A stretch of 64,000 bases of DNA from an uncultured Prevotellaceae bacterium (lineage in GTDB: Bacteria > Bacteroidota > Bacteroidia > Bacteroidales > Muribaculaceae), in NCBI GenBank assembly GCA_946406035.1, contig CAMJJG010000006.1:1-64000 (forward strand), given 5' to 3'. The notes below the pieces were generated by a model. The model was given only the letters and a program-made list of their open reading frames with translations, did no database searches and had not been told where the DNA came from. Each line of letters starts with the position of its first letter. Position 1 is the first letter of the stretch. The position numbers and the translations under genes are program-made. Shown piece after piece: positions 41,946 through 51,358 of this stretch.

Positions 41946-43136
41946 TTAGCGCTCAACAATCTCGGCAGGGGCGATGTGGTCGCTACCCTTGACAAACTCT
42001 CCCATCGAGAACACGCCGCGCAGGTTGATGTCGTTATCCAGTATCAGGATGTCGGCGTCCTTGCCGCGCTGGAGCGATCCCTTGCGGTCATAGATGCCCA
42101 TGATTCTGGCCGGAGTCTCGCTGGCCATGCGCACGGCATCCTGCAGCGGCACATCGACGACGCGCACCATCGTCTTGATCAGCCTGTCCATTGTCGCAAT
42201 GCTGCCCGCCAGGGCGCTGCGGTCCGAGAGCTTGCACACACCGTCCTCGATGATGACGCGTGGGTCAAAGGCATGCTCCGAGTCGCTGTCGGTCACCGCG
42301 AGCGCGTCGGTGCACAGGGCGGTGCGTTCAACCCCCTTCATGTGATAAACCAGGTTGAGCAGGGTCGATGGCACATGGATGCCATCGGCAATGACCTCGA
42401 CGGCCATGTCCTCGAGCAGATATACGCTCTCGACGGTGCCGGCGTGCTTGAACTCGCGCACGTTGTGGAATCCCGGCATGGCATTATAGAAGTGGGTTGC
42501 CAGCGTGTAGCCCGCGTCCCAGGCCGCCTTGACGCTGGGATACTCGGCGGCGGTGTGGCCAATGGCCGCGACGATGCCCTTGCTCGTGATATACTCGCCC
42601 ATCTCGATGGCTCCGGGCAACTCGGGCGCTGAGCTCCAGCGCCTCATGCAGTCAAAGTCCTCGACGATGTGCCGGTACTCGTTTGGGTCGGGAATGCGTA
42701 TGGTCTCGGGCATCTGGGCACCAGCCTTGCTGGGATTGAAGTAGGGACCCTCCATGTGCATGCCCATGATGGTCGAGCCGGGCTGTTTCATCAGCTCGTC
42801 ACACGTCTGGCAAGCCCGCTCCATCATGTCGAGCGGCGACGATGACAGCGTGGCATATATGGCTGTCGTGCCGTGGCGCAGGTGGGTGCGGGCAGCCGTC
42901 TCAAACGCTTCACTCGTGCACTCCTGGAAATCGCATCCGCCACCGCCGTGACAGTGCAGGTCAATGCCACCGGGCACCACGTGCATGCCGTGGGCGTCGA
43001 TGACCTTGTCCATGCCCTCCATTTGGCGGCTGCTCTTGCTCACCTCCTTGATGCGGCTGTCCTCAATGATGACCGAGCCGGCATTAATCCACCCCTCTGG
43101 AGTGAGTATATGGCCGTTGTAGATCTGAGTCAACAT
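41946..43136 (-). CDS. nagA: N-acetylglucosamine-6-phosphate deacetylase
   Basis: Cytosolic amidohydrolase that deacetylates GlcNAc-6-P to glucosamine-6-P during amino-sugar use and peptidoglycan recycling. The track starts at a TTG; ATG 43136 (MLTQIYNGHIL) is better and gives 396 residues. Visible motifs are DLHCHGGGG (about 59-67), HMEGPYFNPSKAGAQ, the metal ligand GHTAAEY and THFYNAMPGFHNVREF. CTDALAVTDSD holds the catalytic Asp. It may process GlcNAc released by the GH20 enzyme in this window. It has its own -7 box. Confidence 0.94.
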   Translation of the reverse strand: MLTQIYNGHILTPEGWINAGSVIIEDSRIKEVSKSSRQMEGMDKVIDAHGMHVVPGGIDLHCHGGGGCDFQECTSEAFETAARTHLRHGTTAIYATLSSSPLDMMERACQTCDELMKQPGSTIMGMHMEGPYFNPSKAGAQMPETIRIPDPNEYRHIVEDFDCMRRWSSAPELPGAIEMGEYITSKGIVAAIGHTAAEYPSVKAAWDAGYTLATHFYNAMPGFHNVREFKHAGTVESVYLLEDMAVEVIADGIHVPSTLLNLVYHMKGVERTALCTDALAVTDSDSEHAFDPRVIIEDGVCKLSDRSALAGSIATMDRLIKTMVRVVDVPLQDAVRMASETPARIMGIYDRKGSLQRGKDADILILDNDINLRGVFSMGEFVKGSDHIAPAEIVER

Positions 43137-43162
43137 TCCCAATCTTTTTTATCCTTGAAGTG

Positions 43163-43170
43163 CAAATATA
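43163..43170 (-). promoter_or_regulatory. -7 box for nagA
   Basis: Minus-strand TATATTTG, 27 bases before ATG 43136. This supports the shorter start. Confidence 0.55.
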
Positions 43171-43442
43171 CAGCGTTTTTCGTTTAGTTGTATATGGTAA
43201 ATACATTTTTTTTGATTTATTGACGATAATTTAGTATTCCGCTCAGGTGATATGTGTCATGCCTGGCTGTGAGCGCCCCGAATTGGTCTTGATTTTTGGC
43301 GCGTTTGTCAACGTGATTTGTCGATTGGTCACAACTTGACGACTTGGCGTTTTTTTAATTGGAAAATAATATTTTTCTTTGCGACGAGATCATTGATCTC
43401 AAGTAATTCACATTATTATTTTCAAAACACATTTATTAAGAG
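43171..43442. other. Divergent intergenic region with a 7-bp-arm palindrome
   Basis: This is the gap between nagA and the Spy-like gene. It is AT-rich and non-coding. GAGATCA-T-TGATCTC at 43386-43400 is a perfect inverted repeat in the leader of the Spy-like gene and could be an operator or a short stem. Nothing else is recognised. Confidence 0.5.
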
Positions 43443-43931
43443 ATGAATAAGATTGTTTTAGTATTGACGATTGCCCTGATGGGGCTTGTCGTGAACGCAC
43501 AGCCGCCTCGCCACCATCATCAAGGTTCCCCCGAGAAGATGATTGAAAATCGAGTTAACGGGCTTGAGAAGGCACTGGGGCTGACCGAGGTGCAGAAAGC
43601 TGCAATCACCCAGATTTACACTGAGGAGATGGAAGCTATGAGAAAGGGCCGCCAGGAGCAGGCAACTCAAGGCGACAAGCGCGAGAGGCCCGACAATGAG
43701 GCCATCAAGGCGCGCCACGAGAAGATGGACGCCCAGCGCGCTGCCACCGATGCCAAGATTGAGGCCTTGCTGACTCCCGATCAGCTTACTAAGTTTGCCG
43801 AGTTGAAGAAGCGGCACCAGGACAAGCGTGCTTTAGGTCGTCCCCATGGCGGCAAGAAGGGCCTCAAGAAAGGCCAGGCACCGGGTGAAAACTGCCCGCA
43901 GGGCCATGACTGCTGTAAGTCAGGAAAATGA
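43443..43931 (+). CDS. Spy/CpxP-like periplasmic protein (DUF4890-like)
   Basis: A 162-residue exported protein with signal peptide to VVNAQ and a histidine patch (PPRHHHQGS). The helical body has two LTxxQ-like motifs, LGLTEVQKAAI (about 46-56) and LLTPDQLTKF (about 108-117), as in Spy and CpxP, periplasmic chaperones or stress sensors. The C-terminus is lysine/glycine-rich with GENCPQGHDCC, so metal binding at the His and Cys clusters is possible. It stands alone between two long gaps. Confidence 0.75.
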   Translation: MNKIVLVLTIALMGLVVNAQPPRHHHQGSPEKMIENRVNGLEKALGLTEVQKAAITQIYTEEMEAMRKGRQEQATQGDKRERPDNEAIKARHEKMDAQRAATDAKIEALLTPDQLTKFAELKKRHQDKRALGRPHGGKKGLKKGQAPGENCPQGHDCCKSGK

Positions 43932-44167
43932 CGTTTTCTGAGAGAAAGAAACTTTAATCGTGTGTGTGTTTTGAATGAGGGAGGCATTTCCTGTTTGAAG
44001 GAAGTGTTTCCCTGTTTTTTGCCCCTGTTTTTACTACCTTAGGGCCGCTAAAGAAAAGTCGGCTAAATGCCGTCCAAAAAGATTAGAAGATGTTAAAAAG
44101 GGGTCATTTTTACTTAAAAAAGACCTTCATGGCTCAGAGAAATGATGCCAAAATGAAAAAAAAATGC

Positions 44168-44175
44168 TAACTTTG
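44168..44175 (+). promoter_or_regulatory. -7 box for the GT5 gene
   Basis: TAACTTTG, 25 bases before ATG 44201. Confidence 0.6.
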
Positions 44176-44200
44176 CATTATAAAAGTAGAAACAAGCAAC

Positions 44201-45004
44201 ATGGATGTAAAGAAAGTCTTATTTATATCGCAAGAAATCGCGCCCTATGTTCCAGAGCGACGATTGTCTCAGATTGGCCGCATCCTGCCTCAAGGCATTA
44301 AGGAACAGGGGATTGAAGAGCGCACGTTTATGCCCAAGTATGGCATGATTGCCGAGCGTAGTAATCAGTTGCACGAGATGATCAGATTATCGGGCATGAA
44401 TGTGATTATTGACGATACCGACCATCCGCTCATTATCAAGGTGGCCACCCTGCAACAGGCTCATTTTCAGGTTTATTTCATTTATAACGAGGACTACTTT
44501 GCCAGCAATCGCATCGATGAGCTGGAGATGAACTGCTCGACCAGCGATAACGATGAGCGCAGCATCTTCTTTGTGCGTGCCGTCATTGAGTCGATACGCA
44601 AGATGCGCTGGGTGCCCGATATCATACAGTGCACCGGCTGGATATCGGCGCTGGCACCGGTTTACATCCGCACGCTCTATGGCGACGACCCGTCGTTCCG
44701 CGACGCCAAGATTGTCTCTGCCCTGTTCAACGAGACCCTACCAGCTCCGCTGGACGCCCGTTTGGCCGAGAAGATGCACCAGGACGGCGTCCCCAAAAAC
44801 GCCCTCAAGCCCATCAACGGCAAGGAGTTGACCTATGATGAACTCATGGCCTATTCCCTGCGCTATACCGATGCCGTCATTGAGTGTGAACAAGGGGTGA
44901 GTGATGTTGTGCTCGAGGCGGCTGCCTCGTTGCCCAAGTTGCCGTTTATCGACGATGATGACGTCAACAAGGTGTCGCAGTTCTACGCTTCGCTGTTCGA
45001 CTAA
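44201..45004 (+). CDS. Stand-alone N-terminal starch/glycogen synthase domain (GT5)
   Basis: A 267-residue protein equal to the N-terminal Rossmann half of glycogen synthases. KKVLFISQEIAPYVPERRLSQIGRILPQ (about 4-31) occupies the place of the ADP-glucose-binding KxGGL motif, which is absent here. IQCTGWISALAPVYI (about 144-158) takes the place of the usual HDWHT region. The C-terminal GT half is missing, and the stop is clean, so this is a short family member common in Bacteroidetes rather than a fragment. Glycosyl transfer is doubtful. It lies 60 bases before a DUF4270 lipoprotein, a recurrent pairing. Confidence 0.8.
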   Translation: MDVKKVLFISQEIAPYVPERRLSQIGRILPQGIKEQGIEERTFMPKYGMIAERSNQLHEMIRLSGMNVIIDDTDHPLIIKVATLQQAHFQVYFIYNEDYFASNRIDELEMNCSTSDNDERSIFFVRAVIESIRKMRWVPDIIQCTGWISALAPVYIRTLYGDDPSFRDAKIVSALFNETLPAPLDARLAEKMHQDGVPKNALKPINGKELTYDELMAYSLRYTDAVIECEQGVSDVVLEAAASLPKLPFIDDDDVNKVSQFYASLFD

Positions 45005-45064
45005 TTGGGGCGTTCCCCCACGTTTTTCTGTCTATTCTTAAATCGATTTTTTCATTTCGGGAAT

Positions 45065-46474
45065 ATGAAGCAGTTTTTTAATGTGATACTGGCTGCTGCT
45101 GTGCTGCTCAGCCTGTACGCATGCACCGACGAGACCATCGGTGTGAGCATCACCGACGGCGTGTCGTCGATTATTGAGGATTCATCGTTTGTGATACAGG
45201 GGCACTCGGTGCGCAACGACCGTGTGCAGATGCGCACCTCCACCAAGATGCTGGGCCGCATCAGCGCCGAGGGCTTTGGCCAGCTCAGTGCCGATGCCGT
45301 GACCATGTGGATGCCTGCTGCAACCCTTGATACCACTGGGGTGAAAGAGGAGTGGATAGACTCGGTACGCTTGAAGTTGCGTTTGCCCTATCGCGACGGC
45401 TTTACTGGTGACTCGCTGGCACCGATGCGCTTGGATGTGTATCGCCTGAACCGTGCCCTGCCCAGTCCCATATACAGTGACTTTGACCCGACCGATTATT
45501 ATAACAGCAGTGACCTGCTCGCCTCCGAGTCCTATTCTCCTGTGTCGGGTTGGCTCGAGGTATCCAATTCCTATGTGACGGGCACTCTCCAGTTCGACAC
45601 CGTGCGAGTGATATCGGTACCCCTGCCTCAAGAGCTTGGCAAGGAATTGTACAGGGCCTATGTCAACGATCCCAGCAAGTTCTCAAGCCCCAAGGCGTTT
45701 GCCGAGGTCTTTCCCGGCATTTATATCACCAACAGTTACGGCAGTGGCCACGTGATGAACATCAAGGCCACCGAGCTTGATGTGTATTACCGCAAGCACG
45801 CTCAATTGAGTGAAACGACCGACACCATCTATCCGGCTCAGTGCCAGTCCTATCTGGCATCGACCCCCGAGGTGGTTTCCAACAACATCATCAGCTTCAA
45901 CATCGACGATGCCATTACCTCGATGGTCAATAGTGGTAGTGCGCTCATCGTGGCGCCGGCTGGCTATGACGTGGAGGTGCGTTTTCCCATTCAGGATATC
46001 ATCGACAAGTATCAGGCCAACGTGGGCAACAATCAGTCGATCATCAACAGCCTGTCGCTGGAGCTGCCGGTGAGCGTTCCCGAGACGCAATATGACATCC
46101 AGCCGCCTCAATACTTGCTCATGGTCAAGTCGTCCAAGAAGGCCGACTTCATCAATGGCGACAGCCTGACCAACAACAAGGACTCGTTCTATGCCACCTA
46201 TGACGCGACAACCAAGAAGTATGTTTTCTCGGGCCTGCGCAATTATATCCTCAACATCATCAACAATCAGGGTGGTATTGCCACCGAGGACGATATCAAC
46301 CTCACCATCACCCCAGTTGATGTGACCAACTACACCTATCAGCAATCCTACTACTACGGTTCGACGACCGTCGTTACCAAGATTTCGCCCATGGTGTCCC
46401 GTCCCGCGATAGCCAACCTGTTGCTCGACAAAGCCAAGATAAAGATAACCTATAGCAAACAAATTGTCAATTAA
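45065..46474 (+). CDS. DUF4270 lipoprotein
   Basis: From ATG 45065 (the track start is 60 bases too early) the protein is 469 residues with lipobox LYAC (Cys about 20). The mature part is all-beta, with strands such as LGRISAEGFGQLSADAVTMW and IDSVRLKLRLPY, and ends in a barrel-like SKQIVN tail. DUF4270 proteins are Bacteroidetes-specific surface or periplasmic lipoproteins without an established function. It follows the GT5 protein and probably shares its promoter. Confidence 0.82.
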   Translation: MKQFFNVILAAAVLLSLYACTDETIGVSITDGVSSIIEDSSFVIQGHSVRNDRVQMRTSTKMLGRISAEGFGQLSADAVTMWMPAATLDTTGVKEEWIDSVRLKLRLPYRDGFTGDSLAPMRLDVYRLNRALPSPIYSDFDPTDYYNSSDLLASESYSPVSGWLEVSNSYVTGTLQFDTVRVISVPLPQELGKELYRAYVNDPSKFSSPKAFAEVFPGIYITNSYGSGHVMNIKATELDVYYRKHAQLSETTDTIYPAQCQSYLASTPEVVSNNIISFNIDDAITSMVNSGSALIVAPAGYDVEVRFPIQDIIDKYQANVGNNQSIINSLSLELPVSVPETQYDIQPPQYLLMVKSSKKADFINGDSLTNNKDSFYATYDATTKKYVFSGLRNYILNIINNQGGIATEDDINLTITPVDVTNYTYQQSYYYGSTTVVTKISPMVSRPAIANLLLDKAKIKITYSKQIVN

Positions 46475-46476
46475 AG

Positions 46477-46508
46477 TTTGCTAGATTAGAAAATTAGTGC
46501 TACCTTTG
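46477..46508 (+). promoter_or_regulatory. Promoter of tRNA-Thr
   Basis: TTTG (46477-46480) and TACCTTTG (46501-46508), 20 bases apart. The -33 element begins two bases after the DUF4270 stop. Confidence 0.8.
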
Positions 46509-46540
46509 CACCCGCATTGCAAGTCATCGCAGTGCACCAA

Positions 46541-46616
46541 GCCGCAATAGCTCAGTCGGTAGAGCATTTCATTCGTAACGAAAAGGTCGCGGGTTCGAGT
46601 CCCGCTCGCGGCTCCA
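46541..46616 (+). tRNA. tRNA-Thr (anticodon CGT)
   Basis: Acceptor GCCGCAA pairs with TCGCGGC (one A-C mismatch). The D-arm is GCTC/GAGC. The anticodon arm TTTCA/CGAAA has one A-C mismatch next to loop TTCGTAA, which gives CGT. The T-arm is GCGGG/CCCGC with TTCGAGT. The discriminator is T and CCA is encoded (46614-46616). Confidence 0.93.
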
Positions 46617-46617
46617 G

Positions 46618-46649
46618 GACGGGAAACAATGTCGTTTTCCCGTCTTTTT
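46618..46649 (+). terminator. Terminator of tRNA-Thr
   Basis: GACGGGAAA pairs with TTTCCCGTC (9 bp), then five T. Confidence 0.85.
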
Positions 46650-46671
46650 AATATAAGAGAGAAAGAGAGTC

Positions 46672-47418
46672 ATGGAAATCAGCGTTAAGGATTACATGGA
46701 GCGCCAGCCAGGCAACCCCAGGGTGGCCGAGACCGACCAGTTCTACTTGTGGATAGCGCTCAGGCTTGCCAAGCTGTGGGATGAGTCGCCCTGGCTAAGC
46801 GAGCTGGATGATGAGTTGCGCCGCGACGTGGTGCTGGCTGTGACTGGCTATTACCAGGACGTTGTGGCCGACGGCGGCCTGTGGCGGTCGTTCACCCGCC
46901 TGCACGCCGAGCGTCATGGCACACCGCTACCCCATTATGGCCGCCGTGAGGAATATATTGACTATGAACTGAACGTTGATGATGTGCGCTTTGTCATCTG
47001 GTGGACGATAGTGGGGGAGCAGGGTATTGTAGCCCTTGACCCTCACAACGTCGAGCTCGAGGCGCTCGCCATGGCATTCCACAAGGTGCTTGACGAGGAA
47101 TATGAGGACGCGCCCATTCCCCGTCAGTTTTGCATTGCCAGTGAAGTCGACCTTGACAACCCGCTTGATGCACAGCGCATCTATGATTACGCCTATTGGC
47201 TATACTGGCGCAGTTTCCTGCTGCGTCCGTCATCCCAGGCCGTGATGGACCGTGCTATGCCCCAGGCCCATGCTATCATCGCCCGGGCCGGTGAGAGTGA
47301 TGCCCGCCCCTTGCTGCTCGAGCTCAACGAGCGCCTCATGTACAGCGAGCCGGCAGGCCCCATTCCCCTGACCACTGCCCAGTGGCTGCGCCTGATCATC
47401 GACGACCAGCTACCATGA
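46672..47418 (+). CDS. DUF3843-like cytosolic protein
   Basis: A 248-residue, mostly helical protein with no signal or membrane segment. The N-terminus reads SVKDYMERQPGNPRVAETDQFYLWIALRLAKLW, then VTGYYQDVVADGGLWRSF and a tryptophan-rich middle (FVIWWTIVGEQG). The pattern resembles Bacteroidetes DUF3843 proteins (from memory). It has no catalytic signature. It lies 23 bases after the tRNA-Thr terminator and I see no promoter of its own. Confidence 0.55.
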   Translation: MEISVKDYMERQPGNPRVAETDQFYLWIALRLAKLWDESPWLSELDDELRRDVVLAVTGYYQDVVADGGLWRSFTRLHAERHGTPLPHYGRREEYIDYELNVDDVRFVIWWTIVGEQGIVALDPHNVELEALAMAFHKVLDEEYEDAPIPRQFCIASEVDLDNPLDAQRIYDYAYWLYWRSFLLRPSSQAVMDRAMPQAHAIIARAGESDARPLLLELNERLMYSEPAGPIPLTTAQWLRLIIDDQLP

Positions 47419-47446
47419 GTTTCCGAGTATCAATATCGCCCCAAAA

Positions 47447-47495
47447 AGCGGTTATAATCGCGTGAAGAAGCTATAAAATCGCGACTATAACCGCT
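47447..47495. terminator. 16-bp hairpin at a convergent junction
   Basis: AGCGGTTATAATCGCG pairs with CGCGACTATAACCGCT with a single A-C mismatch, around a 17-base loop. There is no T tract. Confidence 0.65.
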
Positions 47496-47544
47496 GGGGA
47501 AACAGGTTTACTGTATTGTAGTGAAGATGGTTTTGCCCGTGGGC

Positions 47545-50232
47545 TTAACTGTCTTTTTTCTTGGCGTCGAGGTGGTAGGTGAACGAGATGCCGATGTAGT
47601 GGTGCAGCGTGTCCTGCCACTCGTTGGTCTGCTGATAGGCAGTCTGGCTACTCCAGCGGTAATCATCCTGGTTGAGAATGTCATCGGCGTAGAGCCTGAC
47701 TGTGCCCTTGTTCTTCAGGATCTTCCAAGCGACGGAGGCATCCCACAGCAGGCGGTTGCGGTTCATGCCGCTGGAGGCATAGCCGTGCCGCATGGCCTCG
47801 GTGAGGCTGGATGAGAAGACAAAGTTGCGGTAGTTGGCCTCAAACTCGATGCCGTAGTTGTTATCCCAGAGCGTGGTGTTCTGGATGGGCGACTGCGAGA
47901 AGCGCAACCGGTCGGCATTCACCTCGGCAAAGGCCGAGGCCTTGATCCAGTTGTGGTCAAATGACACGGTCAGCTTGTCCTTGGGATGGACGCTCGTCTG
48001 GCGGTTGAGGATGCGCTCCCCATGGGTGGGCAGCATGGTCAGGTAACCGTAGTACCGTCCGCCCATGACCTTGAGGTCGTTCTGCAGGCGGAAGTAGTTG
48101 CCCAGGCCGTGGTCATAGTTGAGGTTCACTTCCCACACGCGGTTGCCCGCCACGGTCTCGGGACGGCTGGTATAGACGTTGGTCACCGGGTCATAACTGA
48201 GGGCTGTGACGTTGCTGTGGTCGGCAGTGGTGTATTTGGCATTGAAGCCTATCGACAACTGCTTGCTCGGGACGATGGCCTTGTAGGCCAACTGAATCTG
48301 GTGAGAGTGGCTGTCTTTCAACAGGGGGTTGCCCTCGGTGATGAACAGCGGGTCGCTCAAGTCACGGTAGCCGATGGTCTGGAGCAGTTCGGGACGCGTG
48401 GTCTTGTAACTGTAATTCAACTCCAGGCTCATGCTGCGGTTCATTTTCCAGGAGGCCTTGAGTGATGGCTCGACCTTGAAGCGGTTCCTCACAGCTGCGG
48501 TGTCGAGCAGGGCTCGGCGGTAGTCCTGGTGCTCATGGTTCCATGTCATGGCGGCCTGGGGCTTCAGCTGCACCTGGCCGATGTTGAACGTTGAGCCAGC
48601 AATGACGGCATGGCTGGTGCTGCGGTAGCGGTTGTTGAACGAGTTGGCGGCATCGGCCATGCCGTCGGTGGTGAAGTCGCAGTCCGTCTTGTTGTTGTCG
48701 TAACCCAACTGATACTCCGCAGTGAGCAGCCAGCTCTTTGTCAGCCAGCGCTCTAGGGTCATGGTTGACACCAGATTAAACCGTGAGTAGGGCTCGATGG
48801 CCTGCTGGCTCAGGGTGGATAAGAGGCCACTGTGATGGTCGGTAATGGTGCGGTCGGCCCAGCGCTTGTTCTTGCCGTCGGTATAGTTCAGTCCCCCGCC
48901 GATCTTGAAGGTGCCGCCCTTGATCAAGTGTGTCCAGCTGCCCGAGGTGCTGATGCGGGTCTCGTGCCCGCGGGTGAGGGTGCCCACGTGCTGGTTGATC
49001 GTGGGCGCGTAGCCGTAGCCTGAATCGACCAGCTGCTCGGTCTCCCGTCGGCTGATGGAGCGGTTGTTGTCGTATTCGGCCTGCGCCCACAGGAAGAACG
49101 TGTTGGTCGAGTCGGGCCTCCAGCGCATCATGCCCAGGATGGTCGGGTTCAGCTGGTGGCTGCGGTCAAAGCCCTCCACCTTGTTGCGGCTCCGTGCCTC
49201 GCCGGGAAAGTAATTCTCGGTTTCGCTGCCCGAACTTTTCCACCGGTCATCATGTGCCAGTCCGCCGCTGATGCTGTAGAAACTCTTCAGGGGCTTGTCG
49301 CCCTGCTCGCGGCCCCAGTTGTGCTGGTATCCGCCCGAGATGCCTTGTTCCTGGCCCAGACCGTAGCCTGAATTGAGCGAGTATTGGCCCTGGTATCGCC
49401 TGTGCCGCTTGGCCACATTATTGGCGTCACCGAACACCATGACGGGGTCCGACTTGGACAGGCGGTTCATCGTCACCTCGGCCTCATAGTGGTCGCGGGT
49501 CCTGTAGCCCGCCATCGCGTCGCCATACCAGCGGTCGAGGAAGCCCGGCTTGACGGTCAGGTCCAGCACCATGTCCTCGCTGCCGTCGTCGTTGCCGGTG
49601 TGCTCCTTGAGTTCAGATGCCTTGTTGTAGGCCTTGATGTTCTGCACGGCCTCGGCGGGCAGTTGGCTCACCAGGTCGTTGCCGCCAAAGAGGCTCTCGC
49701 CGTCCATCGTCAGGCGGATGGGCTTGCCGTTCCACCACAGTTTGCCCTTGTCATCGACCTCCACGCCAGGCAGTTGCTTGATGAGTTCGTCGAGACGGGC
49801 CCCCTGCTGCAGCCTGAAAGCCGACGGGTTGAACACGATGGTGTCGCCGCGCATCGTGAACCGCCGTGCGTGCCCCGTGACCTCGACCATCTGCAGCATC
49901 TGGGAGGACATCTTCAGTTCGATGGCACCGATGTCGAGCGTGTCGCGGCGGCTGTCGGACAGCGCCATGACGTTTTTCTTCTTGTAGTAATAGCCCAGCA
50001 TCGACACCGTCAACTCAACGCGTCCATTGCAGTTGAACGAGAAGCGCCCAAGCGAGTCGGCAATCACGGTGCTGCCCGAATAACTGGTTTCACCGATTTG
50101 CTGCATGTACTTCACCGTCGCCCCGGGCAAGGTCTCCCGGGTATCGGCATCGATAACACGCCCGCTGATGATATCGGCTTGAGCGAAAAAGATATTGAAA
50201 ACCAGTAAGATAATTGTAATTAAGTATTTCAC
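47545..50232 (-). CDS. Large outer-membrane beta-barrel protein with plug-like domain
   Basis: An 895-residue exported protein: signal peptide to FAQA, a carboxypeptidase-regulatory-like domain (about 20-110, ISGRVIDADTRETLPGATV) and a TonB-receptor plug-like region (about 115-215, LDELIKQLPGVEVDDKGKLWWNGKP). A long barrel follows (about 230-890). It resembles the outer_membrane_b-brl_3 group of TonB-dependent-type receptors that lack SusD partners. It is the last gene of an operon starting with an ECF sigma factor, so it may be both the regulated product and the sensor (inference). Confidence 0.82.
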   Translation of the reverse strand: MKYLITIILLVFNIFFAQADIISGRVIDADTRETLPGATVKYMQQIGETSYSGSTVIADSLGRFSFNCNGRVELTVSMLGYYYKKKNVMALSDSRRDTLDIGAIELKMSSQMLQMVEVTGHARRFTMRGDTIVFNPSAFRLQQGARLDELIKQLPGVEVDDKGKLWWNGKPIRLTMDGESLFGGNDLVSQLPAEAVQNIKAYNKASELKEHTGNDDGSEDMVLDLTVKPGFLDRWYGDAMAGYRTRDHYEAEVTMNRLSKSDPVMVFGDANNVAKRHRRYQGQYSLNSGYGLGQEQGISGGYQHNWGREQGDKPLKSFYSISGGLAHDDRWKSSGSETENYFPGEARSRNKVEGFDRSHQLNPTILGMMRWRPDSTNTFFLWAQAEYDNNRSISRRETEQLVDSGYGYAPTINQHVGTLTRGHETRISTSGSWTHLIKGGTFKIGGGLNYTDGKNKRWADRTITDHHSGLLSTLSQQAIEPYSRFNLVSTMTLERWLTKSWLLTAEYQLGYDNNKTDCDFTTDGMADAANSFNNRYRSTSHAVIAGSTFNIGQVQLKPQAAMTWNHEHQDYRRALLDTAAVRNRFKVEPSLKASWKMNRSMSLELNYSYKTTRPELLQTIGYRDLSDPLFITEGNPLLKDSHSHQIQLAYKAIVPSKQLSIGFNAKYTTADHSNVTALSYDPVTNVYTSRPETVAGNRVWEVNLNYDHGLGNYFRLQNDLKVMGGRYYGYLTMLPTHGERILNRQTSVHPKDKLTVSFDHNWIKASAFAEVNADRLRFSQSPIQNTTLWDNNYGIEFEANYRNFVFSSSLTEAMRHGYASSGMNRNRLLWDASVAWKILKNKGTVRLYADDILNQDDYRWSSQTAYQQTNEWQDTLHHYIGISFTYHLDAKKKDS

Positions 50233-50311
50233 AATAGGGTATAGTTATGGCCGTTTCATGCATTATTCTACATGAAACAGTAGGTTAAACTTTAATCAAC
50301 TATAGTCAACT

Positions 50312-51358
50312 TTAATCTGGATTCCAAGAGTGGATACTCTTGGTTTTGTTCTCGAGGAGGTCGACCATGCTCTCGAGGAAGAGGAGTTCGTTTTCCTTGA
50401 GTTTTTTCTTGGCTTTGAGTTGCTTATAGACCGATGCCAGTTGCTGCATGCCGATTTTCAGGTCGGTCTGGTCCAGACCCTCGGTGTCCTTGCACAGTTC
50501 GTAGAGTTTGGACAAGTAGAGGTAGTTGTTGCCGTTCTCCTGCACCTTGTTGACGTAAAAGAGCAGTTTCTTCATCCAGTCCTTGCCATCGGTCTTGCTT
50601 GAAGATGAACTCGAGGAGGAGAAAGAGTACACATGGCTTTGGCCGTCCGAAAAACCGGAAAGCGCTCCCTGGGCCTTTTCCAGACTTCCCTGGGCTTTCT
50701 CCATGGCGCTCCGGTACTTCTCCATACCCTCCTGGTATTTCTCCATGCCTGCCTGGAATTGTTCCATATACTTGTCGTAGTCGTCGGGACTCATAACCAC
50801 CGAACTGATTCTCATGCCATCGGTCGCTTTGGGCTTGGTAGGGGCATAGGTGGTGATGATTCGACCATCGATGCTGTTGTCAACGTTTTCTTCCCACTCG
50901 ATGGTGTAGGTCGTGCGGTGCTGCTTGTCATCGGGGGCAATAAAGCCCACGGTGTAGCAGTGGTCACAGTCCAAGCCCACCGTGATGGCATTTTCGGGGC
51001 TGTAATAGAGTCGGTAGCCCTGGAAGGTACCATCATCGTTGTCATTCCACCACAGGGTGTAGATATCTGCCGAGCTGTTGCCATTGACCTGCTCATAGAC
51101 CCGCTTGGCGTCGTTAATCAGGTTCATGTTCTCGCTGTCGATGGTGAACTTGATCACGTCGAGTTGGCCTTCCTTGACTCCGGTCTCGGGGTCGGTATAG
51201 GTGGTGTGCATCTGGCTGAGGTCCTCAAGCGGCACGGCATTGGTGATGTTGTCGAATGCTTCTTTCAGGCGGTCCTCATAGACGTTGGCGCTGGCCGTTG
51301 CTGGCACGAGCAGGGCAATGAGCGCCGTGATGATAGTGATATGGCTGGTTGTTTTCAT
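50312..51358 (-). CDS. Periplasmic coiled-coil protein of unknown function
   Basis: A 348-residue exported protein (signal to TASA). The N-terminal half (about 25-190) is alpha/beta with a CDHC pair (LDCDHCYTVGF). Next come heptad-like repeats MEKYQEGMEKYRSAMEKAQG (about 205-235), a run of eight serines (about 253-260) and a C-terminal helical bundle. Its ATG overlaps the stop of the anti-sigma candidate gene (ATGA), so the two are translationally coupled. I recognise no family. Confidence 0.7.
   Translation of the reverse strand: MKTTSHITIITALIALLVPATASANVYEDRLKEAFDNITNAVPLEDLSQMHTTYTDPETGVKEGQLDVIKFTIDSENMNLINDAKRVYEQVNGNSSADIYTLWWNDNDDGTFQGYRLYYSPENAITVGLDCDHCYTVGFIAPDDKQHRTTYTIEWEENVDNSIDGRIITTYAPTKPKATDGMRISSVVMSPDDYDKYMEQFQAGMEKYQEGMEKYRSAMEKAQGSLEKAQGALSGFSDGQSHVYSFSSSSSSSSKTDGKDWMKKLLFYVNKVQENGNNYLYLSKLYELCKDTEGLDQTDLKIGMQQLASVYKQLKAKKKLKENELLFLESMVDLLENKTKSIHSWNPD

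Noticed and set aside
42873-43187. Plus-strand ORF opposite the nagA start
   Set aside because: It is a shadow of nagA and lacks any promoter or signal.
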